A stretch of DNA of 64,000 nucleotides from Flavobacterium ammonificans (GTDB lineage Bacteria > Bacteroidota > Bacteroidia > Flavobacteriales > Flavobacteriaceae), in assembly GCF_020886115.1 (NCBI RefSeq), contig NZ_AP025185.1:620001-684000 (forward strand). Reading direction: 5' to 3'. The notes beneath the pieces were generated by a model. That model was not told the origin of the DNA. It saw only the letters and a list, made by a program, of their open reading frames with translations, and made no database searches. The position numbers were made by a program, and so were the translations under genes. Positions 46,095 to 55,044 of the stretch are shown here, piece by piece (within the stretch, counting starts at the first letter, position 1; each line of letters begins with the position of its first letter).

Positions 46095-46637
46095 TTACAA
46101 ATATAGGGCTATTTTGGGTTTGTTCAGTTTCAAAACCACTTCTTTTACCCTGTTTTGATCTTCTTTAGAAAGAAATACAGGAAGCAAAATCGCTATTTCA
46201 ATAGCTAATAATCGATGCATAATTATCAAATCTTTTAAGGTAAACGGCTTAATACCATTCATTAATTCTGACATGTGCGTCTTACTCTTATGCCCAAGAA
46301 TTGAAGCTAAGTTTTCTTGGGTAAGTTCGGCCGCTTTGAGCTTAGATTTAATAATTTTTTTTCGGGTTTCTATAAACAGTCTCTCTTGTTCTGCAAGACA
46401 TTCTTGTTTTTCGCTCTCGGCTAATTTTTTAGCGTCTATTGCATTAGCATCGTTCCAATTGACATTTTCGAATTGGACAATCAAGTCGCGCAATTGTGTT
46501 CTTAATTTTTTAAAATGAAGACTTTCCTTTGCTAAAAGACGCAATTTCTTATCAGCAACAAGGGCTCTTTCATAATCCAGTCCATTAGTAATTGTACCAT
46601 TTTGGACTATTTTTTCTATGTCAAAATGTGTTTTCAT
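46095..46637 (-). CDS. HigA-like antitoxin with C-terminal Xre HTH
   Basis: 180 residues from the ATG at 46637; the frame runs 10 codons further up inside the toxin gene. The first ~100 residues are a charged helical region (ERALVADKKLRLLAKESLHFKKLRTQL...). The Xre helix-turn-helix follows (AAELTQENLASILGHKSKTHMSELMNG, then PFTLKDLIIMHRLL). HigA antitoxins are usually ~100 residues, so the extended N-terminus is unusual. The gene follows its toxin with a one-base TAATG overlap and should repress the pair. Confidence 0.8.
   Translation of the reverse strand: MKTHFDIEKIVQNGTITNGLDYERALVADKKLRLLAKESLHFKKLRTQLRDLIVQFENVNWNDANAIDAKKLAESEKQECLAEQERLFIETRKKIIKSKLKAAELTQENLASILGHKSKTHMSELMNGIKPFTLKDLIIMHRLLAIEIAILLPVFLSKEDQNRVKEVVLKLNKPKIALYL
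46098..46105 (-). promoter_or_regulatory. -7 box for the methyltransferase leader
   Basis: The minus strand reads TATATTTG, a full TAnnTTTG match, in the last codons of the HigA-like gene. It would place the RNA start near 46091 and give a leader of about 270 nt. The nearest TTTG upstream is 25 bp away, so the -33 box is poor. Confidence 0.4.
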
Positions 46638-46978
46638 TAGTCTATGTATCCTTTTTTTCGCAACCATTTCTCAATGGTAACTTTATTGTTTTTAAATGTG
46701 ATCTCATATTCTTGATGCGTTCCCGCCCAAACAATAGTTGCTTCGCCCTCTTCATCCATTTCTATTAAGATCAATGTCCTATGAACATGAATATTAAAAA
46801 AATAAAAACCATCATTGTGAACGCAATCTGCATCAGGTCTAAGGTCACGAAGCGGGACCTCAATGGGATTAAATTGCTCTAAATCAGCAACTAATTGATC
46901 GATCGCTTTGCACAATTTTTGATTGCCGCTATTTTTAACTTTTACTTTTACAATAATTTTCTTTCCAATAATTCTCAT
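46637..46978 (-). CDS. HigB-like RelE-superfamily toxin
   Basis: 113 residues. The second half carries FYFFNIHVHRTLILIEMDEEGEATIVWAGTHQEYE: the R-x-L-I strand and the (A/I)GTHxEY(D/E) ending are those of HigB toxins, mRNA endonucleases that act at the ribosome. The toxin gene precedes the antitoxin gene, as in higBA. It is next to a restriction-like module, which is usual for defence islands. Confidence 0.75.
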   Translation of the reverse strand: MRIIGKKIIVKVKVKNSGNQKLCKAIDQLVADLEQFNPIEVPLRDLRPDADCVHNDGFYFFNIHVHRTLILIEMDEEGEATIVWAGTHQEYEITFKNNKVTIEKWLRKKGYID

Positions 46979-47213
46979 TGCAAACGGTTTACAAATATAA
47001 ATAAGTTGCGCTTATATCCGAACTTTTTCTAAAATAATTTAAAAATATTCCATTGGAAGTGCTAATTTGCAATCGAAATGTGTTTAGAGAATTTCTTCCT
47101 ATAAAAATAGGAAAATTAAGAAGGTTTGAAGCTTTCATTTGGGTTCAGATTTGGGTTGAACAAATATAACTATTTATTAGAATACAAATCTGTGAAATTG
47201 GGGTAATTCGTGT
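46979..47213. other. Intergenic region upstream of the toxin-antitoxin pair
   Basis: 235 bp with no gene. It should contain the promoter of the higBA-like pair near 47000, where the minus strand reads TTATATTTATATTTG-like sequence just before the toxin start (TATATTTG on the minus strand around 46990-47003). I see no strong terminator for the upstream leftward genes. Confidence 0.3.
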
Positions 47214-48257
47214 TTACCTCTTCAGAATTTCGGCTATTCGGGCAACGACCTGTTCTGGTAAAATCGTACGCATGGCATTTTCATAACCCGCTACTTTTTT
47301 ATTCCCATACACCGAAGTTGGCAATTGAGGATATTGTTTTCTATCGGACACCAAGGCGTTGTCTAGTGTTTGATTGAACGGTAAAAAACCCGCATACGGA
47401 TGGGTGGCGCCCCAAAGTGTCACCACAGGCACACCTAACATAGCCCCTATATGTCCGTTGCCAGAATCCATAGACAACATCACGTCTAAGTTGCTTATTA
47501 AATTCAACTCGTCTTGAAATGAAATTTTTCCCGCCATATTGATGACATTCTTTTTATCGCCTGCTAAGTTTTGAAGTTGTTCTTTTTCGTTTTGGCCTCC
47601 ACCAAAGAGAAAAATAGTTTGGTTTTCGTTGGCTGCCAAAGCATCAATTACTTCCTGCATTAAATCCAGCGGATAGACTTTAGAATCGTATTGGGCAAAA
47701 GGTGCAATGCCTATTGTGTTTTTTGATTGGGCAACAATTGCTGCTATTTCAGGTTGGGAAATTTTGGCTTTTGGAGGAAATTTCGGCTGAGCCAAATCGA
47801 TTGGAAAACCTAAACTTTCAAACACGAATTGGTGTCTTTCAAACATCGTAGTCAAAGGCTGAAAAATTTTATTTTCAGCTCGTGTTAAAGCCTTTTTCTC
47901 AGCACGACCTTTGTCTACAAAAGCGATTTTTTTGCCGCTTAAAGCAAATAAACTGCGCACTACTTTGGAACGCAATACATTGTGTAAATCAGCAAAAGCA
48001 TCGATTTTAAATTCTTTTAAATCTTGGAACAGGCGCCACAAACCCAAAATCCCTTTATGACGTTCTTTTTCGTCAAAAGCAAAGAAATGTAGATTCGGAA
48101 TATCCTTGAAAAAGGGTTGGAAAAACGGCCTTGAAATTACAGTGATTTTCAGCTCGGGATATTGGTTTACCAGCGCCCGTAAAACAGGAACCGTCATGGC
48201 GACATCTCCCATTGCGGAAAGTCTCATGACGGCTATATGTTGGATTTTGTGTGACAA
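47214..48257 (-). CDS. Glycosyltransferase family 9 (LPS heptosyltransferase-like)
   Basis: 347 residues, the GT9 length. HIAVMRLSAMGDVAMTVPVLRAL near the start is the family signature, and LDVMLSMDSGNGHIGAMLGVPVVTLWGATHP holds the donor-binding region (S-x-D-S-G). It would add a sugar to the lipopolysaccharide core on the inner membrane. The start is a TTG at 48257; the next ATG (48227) would cut off the first beta strand. It follows the DUF4254 gene by 15 bp. Confidence 0.9.
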   Translation of the reverse strand: MSHKIQHIAVMRLSAMGDVAMTVPVLRALVNQYPELKITVISRPFFQPFFKDIPNLHFFAFDEKERHKGILGLWRLFQDLKEFKIDAFADLHNVLRSKVVRSLFALSGKKIAFVDKGRAEKKALTRAENKIFQPLTTMFERHQFVFESLGFPIDLAQPKFPPKAKISQPEIAAIVAQSKNTIGIAPFAQYDSKVYPLDLMQEVIDALAANENQTIFLFGGGQNEKEQLQNLAGDKKNVINMAGKISFQDELNLISNLDVMLSMDSGNGHIGAMLGVPVVTLWGATHPYAGFLPFNQTLDNALVSDRKQYPQLPTSVYGNKKVAGYENAMRTILPEQVVARIAEILKR

Positions 48258-48272
48258 ATTATTGTCTGGAGT

Positions 48273-48878
48273 TTACTTTTTGTTTTGGTACAACACCGGA
48301 TTCAAATCATCGTCGTTGTACATCTTCATTTGTTTGTACACTTTCATGAATTTGTTTCCGTTTTCAATGTCGGTCAACAAATCGTCAATAGCAGTAGATA
48401 AATCGGTTCTTTGTTCCAATAAAACGTTTAGCTTTTCTTGGCACTTATCTTTGTGTTCTTGCGAAGCATTTGGACGACTTACCTCCTCTTGCATGTGGTA
48501 AATTTTCAAAGCCAAAATTGACAATCGGTCAAAAGCCCAAGCGGGACTTTCTGAGTTGATTTTAGCCTCTGGTTTAGCATTAACATGACTGTATTTTTGC
48601 AAAAAGTAGCTGTCAATATATTCTACCATATCGGTACGTTCTTGATTAGATGCATCAATTCGTCTTTTCAACGTTAAAGCCGCAACCGGGTCAATATTCG
48701 GGTCGCGAATAATATCTTCAAAATGCCATTGTACCGTATCGATCCAATTTTTTAAATACAATAAATGTTCGAATTGTTCCTTTGGAAAAGGATTGTTAAT
48801 CGGTTGATCTACATTATCAAATTGATGATAATCTTGGATACTTTTTTCGAATACTGAATAGGCTAGTTTTGAAAACAT
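48273..48878 (-). CDS. DUF4254 protein
   Basis: 201 residues, helical and soluble, with LIYLKNWIDTVQWHFEDIIRDPNID-like and ILALKIYHMQEEVSRPNAS segments that match DUF4254. The family is regularly found beside GT9 heptosyltransferase genes, as here, 15 bp apart on the same strand. The role is unknown, but the pairing points to lipopolysaccharide synthesis. Confidence 0.85.
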   Translation of the reverse strand: MFSKLAYSVFEKSIQDYHQFDNVDQPINNPFPKEQFEHLLYLKNWIDTVQWHFEDIIRDPNIDPVAALTLKRRIDASNQERTDMVEYIDSYFLQKYSHVNAKPEAKINSESPAWAFDRLSILALKIYHMQEEVSRPNASQEHKDKCQEKLNVLLEQRTDLSTAIDDLLTDIENGNKFMKVYKQMKMYNDDDLNPVLYQNKK

Positions 48879-48897
48879 CTCTTATAAAATTGAAAGA

Positions 48898-48905
48898 CAA
48901 AGATA
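48898..48905 (-). promoter_or_regulatory. -7 box of the DUF4254-GT9 operon
   Basis: The minus strand reads TATCTTTG (TAnnTTTG), 19 bp before the ATG at 48878. No clear -33 box. Confidence 0.4.
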
Positions 48906-48971
48906 CTTTTTTATACATTTATAGTGTGGAAAAAGGATTAAAGTTTTATCCCAATAGCTAAATTTCTAACT

Positions 48972-49625
48972 ATGCAAATTCATCATCTTTCGGATAATAA
49001 TAGTGTTTTAAATCATTTCTTGGGTCAAATTCGCGATGTGAAAATTCACAACGACAGCCTCCGTTTTAGAAAAAACATGGAGCGCATTGGCGAAATCATG
49101 GCCTATGAAATGAGTAAAAAATTCGAGTATAAAGCGGCGGATATTCCAACACCTTTAGGAACAAAGGCGACGCAGTATATTAAAAATCCATTGGTGATTT
49201 GCTCTATTCTGCGCGCAGGTTTAACGCTGCACAATGGTTTTTTAAATTATTTTGATGCTGCTGAAAACGGATTTATTTCGGCTTACCGCCACCACCCCAA
49301 CAACGACGATTTTTTTGAAATTATAGTGCAATACCAAGCGGTTGCAGATATTAACAACAAAACAGTTATTGTTGTAGATCCTATGTTGGCCACAGGACAA
49401 TCCATTGTAGCGGTCTACAAACAATTGATGGAAAGAGGAGCTCCTGCCGAAATTCATATCGCAGTGGTGATTGCCGCTCCTGAAGGAATTGCGCATTTGA
49501 AAGCCGAATTACCCGACACTTGCCATCTTTGGATTGCCGCCACAGACGACCACCTCAACGAGCATAGTTATATTGTTCCGGGATTGGGCGATGCGGGAGA
49601 TTTGGCTTATGGCCCAAAATTATAA
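48972..49625 (+). CDS. upp: Uracil phosphoribosyltransferase
   Basis: 217 residues. It converts uracil and PRPP to UMP in pyrimidine salvage. CSILRAGLTLHNGFLNYF and the PRPP-binding VVVDPMLATGQSIVAVYKQL are present, with the C-terminal uracil-binding YIVPGLGDAGDLAYG, the family signature. It is a single plus-strand gene whose last 6 bp overlap the end of the convergent DUF6427 gene. Confidence 0.96.
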   Translation: MQIHHLSDNNSVLNHFLGQIRDVKIHNDSLRFRKNMERIGEIMAYEMSKKFEYKAADIPTPLGTKATQYIKNPLVICSILRAGLTLHNGFLNYFDAAENGFISAYRHHPNNDDFFEIIVQYQAVADINNKTVIVVDPMLATGQSIVAVYKQLMERGAPAEIHIAVVIAAPEGIAHLKAELPDTCHLWIAATDDHLNEHSYIVPGLGDAGDLAYGPKL

Positions 49626-50549
49626 TTGGCTCACAAACGAATACAAACTACACAAAAGCACTAATCCAAACGCTATTTCTTGCTTGAATCTCGTTTGAGA
49701 ATGCTCTAGATGCGCAGTTGCTAAAATGGCTAAAGGCGCAATTGTCAATGCTAAAAAATCACTGCTTTTATTTGCTGATAGAACAAAAACAATAGCTCCT
49801 ATAAAAAAGGAGGCAACTACCTTTTTATAGGAAGTTTGAGTCATTGAAGGTCGATGTGATAAACTAATGAACATTAAAAACACAAAAAACAAAGCTACTG
49901 ACACGTAGATAGAAAAGGCAATATTTTCGCTAGTGTTTTTAAAATAATCAATCGCAAAATTAGTTTGACTTGCATTTTCAAGATATTGAAGTGTATTAAT
50001 GTCAAAAATAGAAGTGAAAAAGGCAAACAATATTCCAACAGCCAACAAGGCGATAAAAGGCAAAACCCAGTTGGTATAATCTCTAGAAACCAATAAAATA
50101 ATTGAAATAAACACTAAAATCAAGAACAAAATCGACCAAAAATGAAATAATGAGGCTAAAATAATCCATAAAGAAGCATCAAATATTTTTTCTTTAGACG
50201 CTTTCATCGACTGCAGCGAAATCAATCGACGCAAGGCTAACAAAACAAAAAAATTAGCGAAAAGAATACTTAAGTTGGAAAGAATTGTTGGAAAGAACAA
50301 CAAGAGCAACAAGAAAAAAATCGCGGTATAACCGCTATCTTTGGTCAATCCGTTGCGTTTTCCAATAAAGCTGGTCAAGAAAACAGACGCCAACACTAAC
50401 AGAAAAGTAAATCCTTTTTTTAGTAGTAAAACACCCGAAGACATCCAAGAAGTCTCCTGAATTTGGTAGATAAAAAAGAAAAACAACACTAAAAATACGA
50501 TTAAAGCGTAATTTAATGGTGTAGATTTTTTAAAAACACTTGCAATCAT
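49620..50549 (-). CDS. DUF6427-like integral membrane protein
   Basis: 309 residues with about eight to nine hydrophobic helices and no charged catalytic motif. It starts MIASVFKKSTPLNYALIVFLVLFFFFIYQ, and the pattern and length match the flavobacterial DUF6427 family. Function unknown. It lies head-to-head with the DUF6341-like gene at 50687, an arrangement I recall as conserved, and converges on upp with a 6-bp overlap. Confidence 0.75.
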   Translation of the reverse strand: MIASVFKKSTPLNYALIVFLVLFFFFIYQIQETSWMSSGVLLLKKGFTFLLVLASVFLTSFIGKRNGLTKDSGYTAIFFLLLLLFFPTILSNLSILFANFFVLLALRRLISLQSMKASKEKIFDASLWIILASLFHFWSILFLILVFISIILLVSRDYTNWVLPFIALLAVGILFAFFTSIFDINTLQYLENASQTNFAIDYFKNTSENIAFSIYVSVALFFVFLMFISLSHRPSMTQTSYKKVVASFFIGAIVFVLSANKSSDFLALTIAPLAILATAHLEHSQTRFKQEIAFGLVLLCSLYSFVSQL

Positions 50550-50686
50550 AAGGATATTTTATACTTTTGTGTCTGTAAATATACTACTTGTTTAAAACAA
50601 GTTCAAAAAAGATTCTTTTTAATAAATAGCTTTCTTTTTTTAAGTACTTACTCAAACACTAAATAACACTATAATTTTATATTATT

Positions 50687-50917
50687 ATGAAATCATTTTT
50701 CGAAGGAATTCAATTCTTATTTGTAGATGTATTATTTGCTCCTCTTGATTTTTTAAGATCTTTAGAGCTTTCTTCATGGACTGCTGCTAATGCAATCAAC
50801 TGGATCTTTATGATTATTTGTGCTGCTGCAATCGTATATTGGATCAAACAATTACAAATTTTTGACGAAGCAGGTACTGAAAATCAAGACACTACTGCAC
50901 ATTCATTCTTGAAATAA
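50687..50917 (+). CDS. DUF6341-like small membrane protein
   Basis: 76 residues: KSFFEGIQFLFVDVLFAPLDFLRSLELSSWTAANAINW, one or two membrane helices and a short acidic tail. It matches the small flavobacterial DUF6341 family found beside DUF6427 genes. It is divergent from the DUF6427 gene. Function unknown. Confidence 0.75.
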   Translation: MKSFFEGIQFLFVDVLFAPLDFLRSLELSSWTAANAINWIFMIICAAAIVYWIKQLQIFDEAGTENQDTTAHSFLK

Positions 50918-50924
50918 TTAAGAA

Positions 50925-50957
50925 ATATTGGAAACTACTTTAAGTCGTTTCCAATAT
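50925..50957. terminator. Hairpin between the convergent DUF6341 and purD genes
   Basis: ATATTGGAAAC (50925-50935) and GTTTCCAATAT (50947-50957) pair perfectly around an 11-nt loop that includes the purD stop codon. The T-rich stretch after it on the plus strand is short. A shared terminator is likely but not strong. Confidence 0.55.
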
Positions 50958-52209
50958 CTTTTCTAAAATACATCTTATCAAATTGAAGCTTAGCGATATT
51001 TTGGTAAGATTTTTTTATGGCCTCTTCGAAGTTATCGCCATACGAAGTAACGGTCAACACGCGCCCTCCGTTAGATAACACTTGATTGTTTTCTAATTTC
51101 GTCCCTGCGTGAAAAACAATCGAATCCGTGATGTTTTCTATTCCTGTAATTACTTTTCCTTTTTCAAATTCTTCTGGATAACCGCCCGAAACCACCATTA
51201 TCGTTGTAGCACTTCTTTCATCCACTTCCAACGCAATTTGGTCTAGTTTTTCATTGGCTACCGCCAAAAACAATTCCACTAAATCGGTTTTTAATCTTGG
51301 AATTACAACTTCCGTTTCTGGATCACCCATTCGCACGTTGTATTCAATTACGATCGGTTCGCCTTTTACGTTAATCAATCCAATAAAAACAAATCCTTTG
51401 TAGGGAATTCCGTCTTTTTGAAATCCATCAATTGTTGGTTTTACGATGCGTGTTTCGATTTTTTCCATCAAAACAGCATCAACATAAGGCACTGGAGAAA
51501 CGGCTCCCATACCGCCCGTATTCAAGCCGGTATCTCCTTCGCCAATGCGTTTGTAATCTTTGGCTGTTGGTAAAATTTTATAACTCTTTCCGTCAGTTAA
51601 AACGAAACAACTCAATTCAATTCCGTCCAAAAATTCTTCGATCACCACTTTAGCGCTCGCGCTTCCAAATTTTTGGTGTACCAACATATTGCGTAATTCT
51701 TCTTTGGCTTCCGCCAAATCTTGAATAATCAATACTCCTTTTCCGGCAGCCAATCCGTCTGCTTTCAATACATACGGCGGTTGTAGTGTTTCTAAAAATT
51801 GGCATCCTTGTTCAACGGTTTCAGCCGTAAAACTATCATAAGCCGCTGTTGGAATGTTGTGTCTGAATAAGAATTCTTTAGCAAATTCTTTACTTCCTTC
51901 TAATTGTGCGCCAACAGTCGATGGGCCAATTACAGGAATATTTCTTAAATCGGCATCGTTCAAGAAGAAATCGTAAATCCCTTTTACCAATGGGTCTTCT
52001 GGACCAACGACAACCATTTCCACTTTTTCTTTTAATACAAAGTCTTTAATAGCTGGGAAATCAGTTGGGTTGATATTGATATTATTGGCTATTGCTGCGG
52101 TTCCCGCGTTTCCTGGTGCAACAAAAAGGGTGTCGCAAAGCGGACTCTGAATCATTTTCCATGCAAACGCATGCTCTCTTCCGCCTGAACCCAATAGTAA
52201 AATAGTCAT
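50935..52209 (-). CDS. purD: Phosphoribosylamine-glycine ligase
   Basis: 424 residues. It joins glycine to phosphoribosylamine with ATP in step two of purine synthesis. GSGGREHAFAWKM at the N-terminus, the ATP-grasp parts PYVLKADGLAAGKGVLI and EFLDGIELSCFVLTDG, and the signature RMGDPETEVVIPRL are all present. It is a single gene on the minus strand. The neighbours are not purine genes. Confidence 0.97.
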   Translation of the reverse strand: MTILLLGSGGREHAFAWKMIQSPLCDTLFVAPGNAGTAAIANNININPTDFPAIKDFVLKEKVEMVVVGPEDPLVKGIYDFFLNDADLRNIPVIGPSTVGAQLEGSKEFAKEFLFRHNIPTAAYDSFTAETVEQGCQFLETLQPPYVLKADGLAAGKGVLIIQDLAEAKEELRNMLVHQKFGSASAKVVIEEFLDGIELSCFVLTDGKSYKILPTAKDYKRIGEGDTGLNTGGMGAVSPVPYVDAVLMEKIETRIVKPTIDGFQKDGIPYKGFVFIGLINVKGEPIVIEYNVRMGDPETEVVIPRLKTDLVELFLAVANEKLDQIALEVDERSATTIMVVSGGYPEEFEKGKVITGIENITDSIVFHAGTKLENNQVLSNGGRVLTVTSYGDNFEEAIKKSYQNIAKLQFDKMYFRKDIGNDLK

Positions 52210-52252
52210 GTTGTAGTTGTTTAGTTACTTGTCCGCCTTTCGGAGGATGGTG

Positions 52253-52260
52253 CAAAAATA
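52253..52260 (-). promoter_or_regulatory. -7 box upstream of purD
   Basis: The minus strand reads TATTTTTG (TAnnTTTG), 43 bp before the ATG. A -33 box is not clear. I see no purine-riboswitch-like structure in the short leader. Confidence 0.4.
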
Positions 52261-52262
52261 AT

Positions 52263-52317
52263 GGCTTTTGAACGGAAATAATAATTAATTTTTAAAAATT
52301 ATTTTAATTCAAAAGCC
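52263..52317 (-). terminator. Hairpin after the SDR gene
   Basis: GGCTTTTGAA (52263-52272) and TTCAAAAGCC (52308-52317) form a perfect 10-bp stem around a 35-nt AT-rich loop, followed on the minus strand by a T-rich stretch. It lies 10 bp after the stop of the epimerase-like gene. The loop is long for a terminator. Confidence 0.5.
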
Positions 52318-52327
52318 AATAAAATAG

Positions 52328-53311
52328 TTATTTAATATAATTCGAAAAATCTTTGTGTTCCTCTTTCGAGAGTTCTTCTGGAGATAAGGATTTGAAATAG
52401 TCGTACGTAATTTTCATTCCCTCGGCACGGCCTACTTTGGCTTCCCATCCTAACAATTCTTTAGCTTTGCTAATGTCCGGTTGGCGCTGCAATGGATCGT
52501 TTATGGGTAACGGATGATAGACTACTTTTTGATTCGTGCCTGTTAATTTAATGATTTCTTCGGCAAAATCTTTGATGGTGATTTCGTCTGGATTCCCAAT
52601 ATTCACTGGATACACATAATCCGAATGTAGCAACCTAAAAATTCCTTCCACCTGATCGTCTACATAACAGAACGAACGTGTTTGCATTCCGTCGCCAAAA
52701 ATGGTTAAATCCTCGCCCCGAATGGCTTGCCCAATAAAAGCTGGGATTACTCGTCCGTCGTTAAGGCGCATTCTTGGTCCGTACGTATTGAAAATTCGAA
52801 CAATACGGGTCTCTACACCATGAAACGTATGGTACGCCATAGTAATCGATTCTTGGAAACGTTTGGCTTCGTCATACACTCCTCTTGGGCCTATTGTATT
52901 TACGTTGCCATAGTATTCTTCGGTTTGTGGATGTACCAAAGGATCGCCATAGACTTCTGAAGTCGAAGCAATTAAAATTCGTGCTTTTTTTACTCTCGCT
53001 AATCCTAATAAATTGTGTGTCCCTAACGAACCAACTTTTAGGGTTTGAATCGGTATTTTTAAATAATCTATTGGACTTGCTGGCGAAGCAAAATGTAAAA
53101 TGTAATCTAACTTTCCTGGAACGTGAACAAATTTAGTGATATCATGGTGGTAAAATTCAAAGTTTTCGAGCTTAAATAAATGCTCAATGTTTTTCAAATC
53201 GCCCGTAATCAAATTGTCCATCCCTATAACAAAATAGCCTTCTTTTATAAATCGGTCACAAAGATGCGATCCTAAAAATCCCGCTGCTCCTGTTATCAAT
53301 ATTCGTTTCAT
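52328..53311 (-). CDS. UDP-glucuronic acid decarboxylase-like SDR protein
   Basis: 327 residues, extended SDR. The Rossmann motif is [11 protein letters not shown] (residues 7-17), the active-site pair YDEAK (Tyr and Lys, ~148-152) has the expected [12 protein letters not shown] stretch before it, and [10 protein letters not shown] and TRSFCYVDD are typical of UDP-xylose synthase, which turns UDP-glucuronate into UDP-xylose using NAD+. Length fits the decarboxylase better than dTDP-glucose dehydratase. It starts 13 bp after the DUF6909 gene. Confidence 0.88.
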   Translation of the reverse strand: MKRILITGAAGFLGSHLCDRFIKEGYFVIGMDNLITGDLKNIEHLFKLENFEFYHHDITKFVHVPGKLDYILHFASPASPIDYLKIPIQTLKVGSLGTHNLLGLARVKKARILIASTSEVYGDPLVHPQTEEYYGNVNTIGPRGVYDEAKRFQESITMAYHTFHGVETRIVRIFNTYGPRMRLNDGRVIPAFIGQAIRGEDLTIFGDGMQTRSFCYVDDQVEGIFRLLHSDYVYPVNIGNPDEITIKDFAEEIIKLTGTNQKVVYHPLPINDPLQRQPDISKAKELLGWEAKVGRAEGMKITYDYFKSLSPEELSKEEHKDFSNYIK

Positions 53312-53324
53312 AATTGGTATTTGA

Positions 53325-55004
53325 TTATTTTACATTAAAAATTTGTTCCAAAATTTTGATCGTAATCAAATACGTTGGTTTTACTCCTGTAGTTCCTAAA
53401 CCTCCTGAAGCCAATGTGCTTCCGGTTTCTAATGGATTATCTGAGGCGTAATAGGCATAGCGGACTTTGACATCTTTTGGTACACTTTTTCTAATTCTCG
53501 AAGCTGATTGGATGGCTTTTTGATAATAAGCCCCTTCCATTTCTAATCCGATAGCTCTCCAAGTCGATTCGTGAAAGAATTTCAACAAATCCCTGTTTTG
53601 CAATGAAGTGCCTAAAACCGTTACCATTGGACCGGCAAATACTGCAATATCATTCCCTTCAAACATCTCGGCAGTTAATTCATTTTCAAAGAAATAATTG
53701 TCCGCTGTTCCTTCGTTAATATGAGCATTCGGAATCATAATGTCCCCCTTGCCTCCCTCTAGAATTCCCGCTTTACCCATAATCGAAATCGACTGAGCGT
53801 TTAAGAAGGTTTCTTTTTTATACGGCTTGAACAACTCGTCAATCGTTTCATACGCTTGTTCCCCAAAAGCATAATCCATTACGATTAGCACTGGTTTTTC
53901 GTCGCCTAAATCCGCTTTAGGGAAAGAGGTTTTGCTCCAATCAATTTTGGCTGTGTCAAATATCTGAACATCAATATTCGTTCCTGAAGTATCGGGTAAC
54001 GAAATCATTCCTTGTTTCAAAGCTATTGCTTCAACTAAATCTCGCACTTCGTGTGCTCCCGACTTACTCAATTCTTCATAAATAAAGAAATCAGATTGGT
54101 TTTTGAACTTCGTTTTCAAAGCCGGAACAGCAAAAATGGAGTTCATCACCGAGTGCATATTGGCACTAATCACATGGATCGGTCTGCCTAACAAATCGTT
54201 TTCTTTTAAAACTTCTTTGATATTGGTTGCCCAAATTTCACCATGTATATGGTGTCCCAATCGCTCTCTCAAAACCGGACTGAAAGTGATGGTGCGTTTG
54301 TTGTTTTCTACGATTTCTTCGATGGCTAATTTTCCCAACCAATAAATTACGTGTAAGAAACGATCTGGCGAGGTAGCCGAACCAAATGCATCGTAGATGT
54401 CTAAAACTTCTTCGAAGGTTCTGCCTAAAATATTAGCGGTGTGAGAAATCGCTTTCTCTTTTTCTATTTGGGTTAGTTTTTTGGGTTGCTGAACCGCAAT
54501 TTCTAATTTTTTCCAATCGTGTGACACTTCGCCTGCTTCGTCCAACAACACTCTGTTTTTAATTTTGTGCGATTCGATGAAGATAAAGGTCAAGTGCGTC
54601 AAAATATCGTAAATGTCTGAACGCCCTCGGGTAATAACCACGTTCATTTGGTCTTCATCAATACGGTAGCAATTACGACGTCTTTTTGGAGGAACAATCG
54701 CTTTAAAGTGCGATTTTGAATAGCCTTCTTCTGAAGTTAAATTGATAAATCGGCATTCTTCAATCCCAATAGGAAGTCGTTCAATAACGTACAAAAGTCC
54801 GTTGAGTTCTACTTTTTCGTCGGCAATATTTCCGTAAATTTCAGGACGTAAAGCCAATAAAGCTTCGCGTAAAGTGTCTCCCGAAACTCCCATCGGCTTG
54901 TAAAAACCGCGGTTAAATAAATGCCTCATTGTAATGTACAGTCGTTCAATAGCTGCTGACGACTCTTGCGCTCGTGAGCGCGAAATGTTTTTGATTTCTA
55001 TCAT
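53325..55004 (-). CDS. DUF6909 protein with nucleoside-phosphorylase-like C-terminus
   Basis: 559 residues, soluble. I match it to the flavobacterial DUF6909 family by its opening ([33 protein letters not shown]). The C-terminal ~200 residues look like the nucleoside phosphorylase superfamily: [27 protein letters not shown], the pair GLEMEGAYY (cf. MEME/MEG base-ribose site) and YYASDNP (cf. the catalytic S-D). The N-terminal half (1-330) has no domain I recognise. It lies 13 bp upstream of the SDR gene, so the two may be linked functionally. Confidence 0.75.
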   Translation of the reverse strand: MIEIKNISRSRAQESSAAIERLYITMRHLFNRGFYKPMGVSGDTLREALLALRPEIYGNIADEKVELNGLLYVIERLPIGIEECRFINLTSEEGYSKSHFKAIVPPKRRRNCYRIDEDQMNVVITRGRSDIYDILTHLTFIFIESHKIKNRVLLDEAGEVSHDWKKLEIAVQQPKKLTQIEKEKAISHTANILGRTFEEVLDIYDAFGSATSPDRFLHVIYWLGKLAIEEIVENNKRTITFSPVLRERLGHHIHGEIWATNIKEVLKENDLLGRPIHVISANMHSVMNSIFAVPALKTKFKNQSDFFIYEELSKSGAHEVRDLVEAIALKQGMISLPDTSGTNIDVQIFDTAKIDWSKTSFPKADLGDEKPVLIVMDYAFGEQAYETIDELFKPYKKETFLNAQSISIMGKAGILEGGKGDIMIPNAHINEGTADNYFFENELTAEMFEGNDIAVFAGPMVTVLGTSLQNRDLLKFFHESTWRAIGLEMEGAYYQKAIQSASRIRKSVPKDVKVRYAYYASDNPLETGSTLASGGLGTTGVKPTYLITIKILEQIFNVK

Positions 55005-55044
55005 CTTTGTATATTATTTAACCTGCAAAAGTACAATTTTATTT

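Noticed and set aside
52210..52260. Purine or glycine riboswitch before purD
   Set aside because: The leader is only about 40 nt and lacks the conserved cores.
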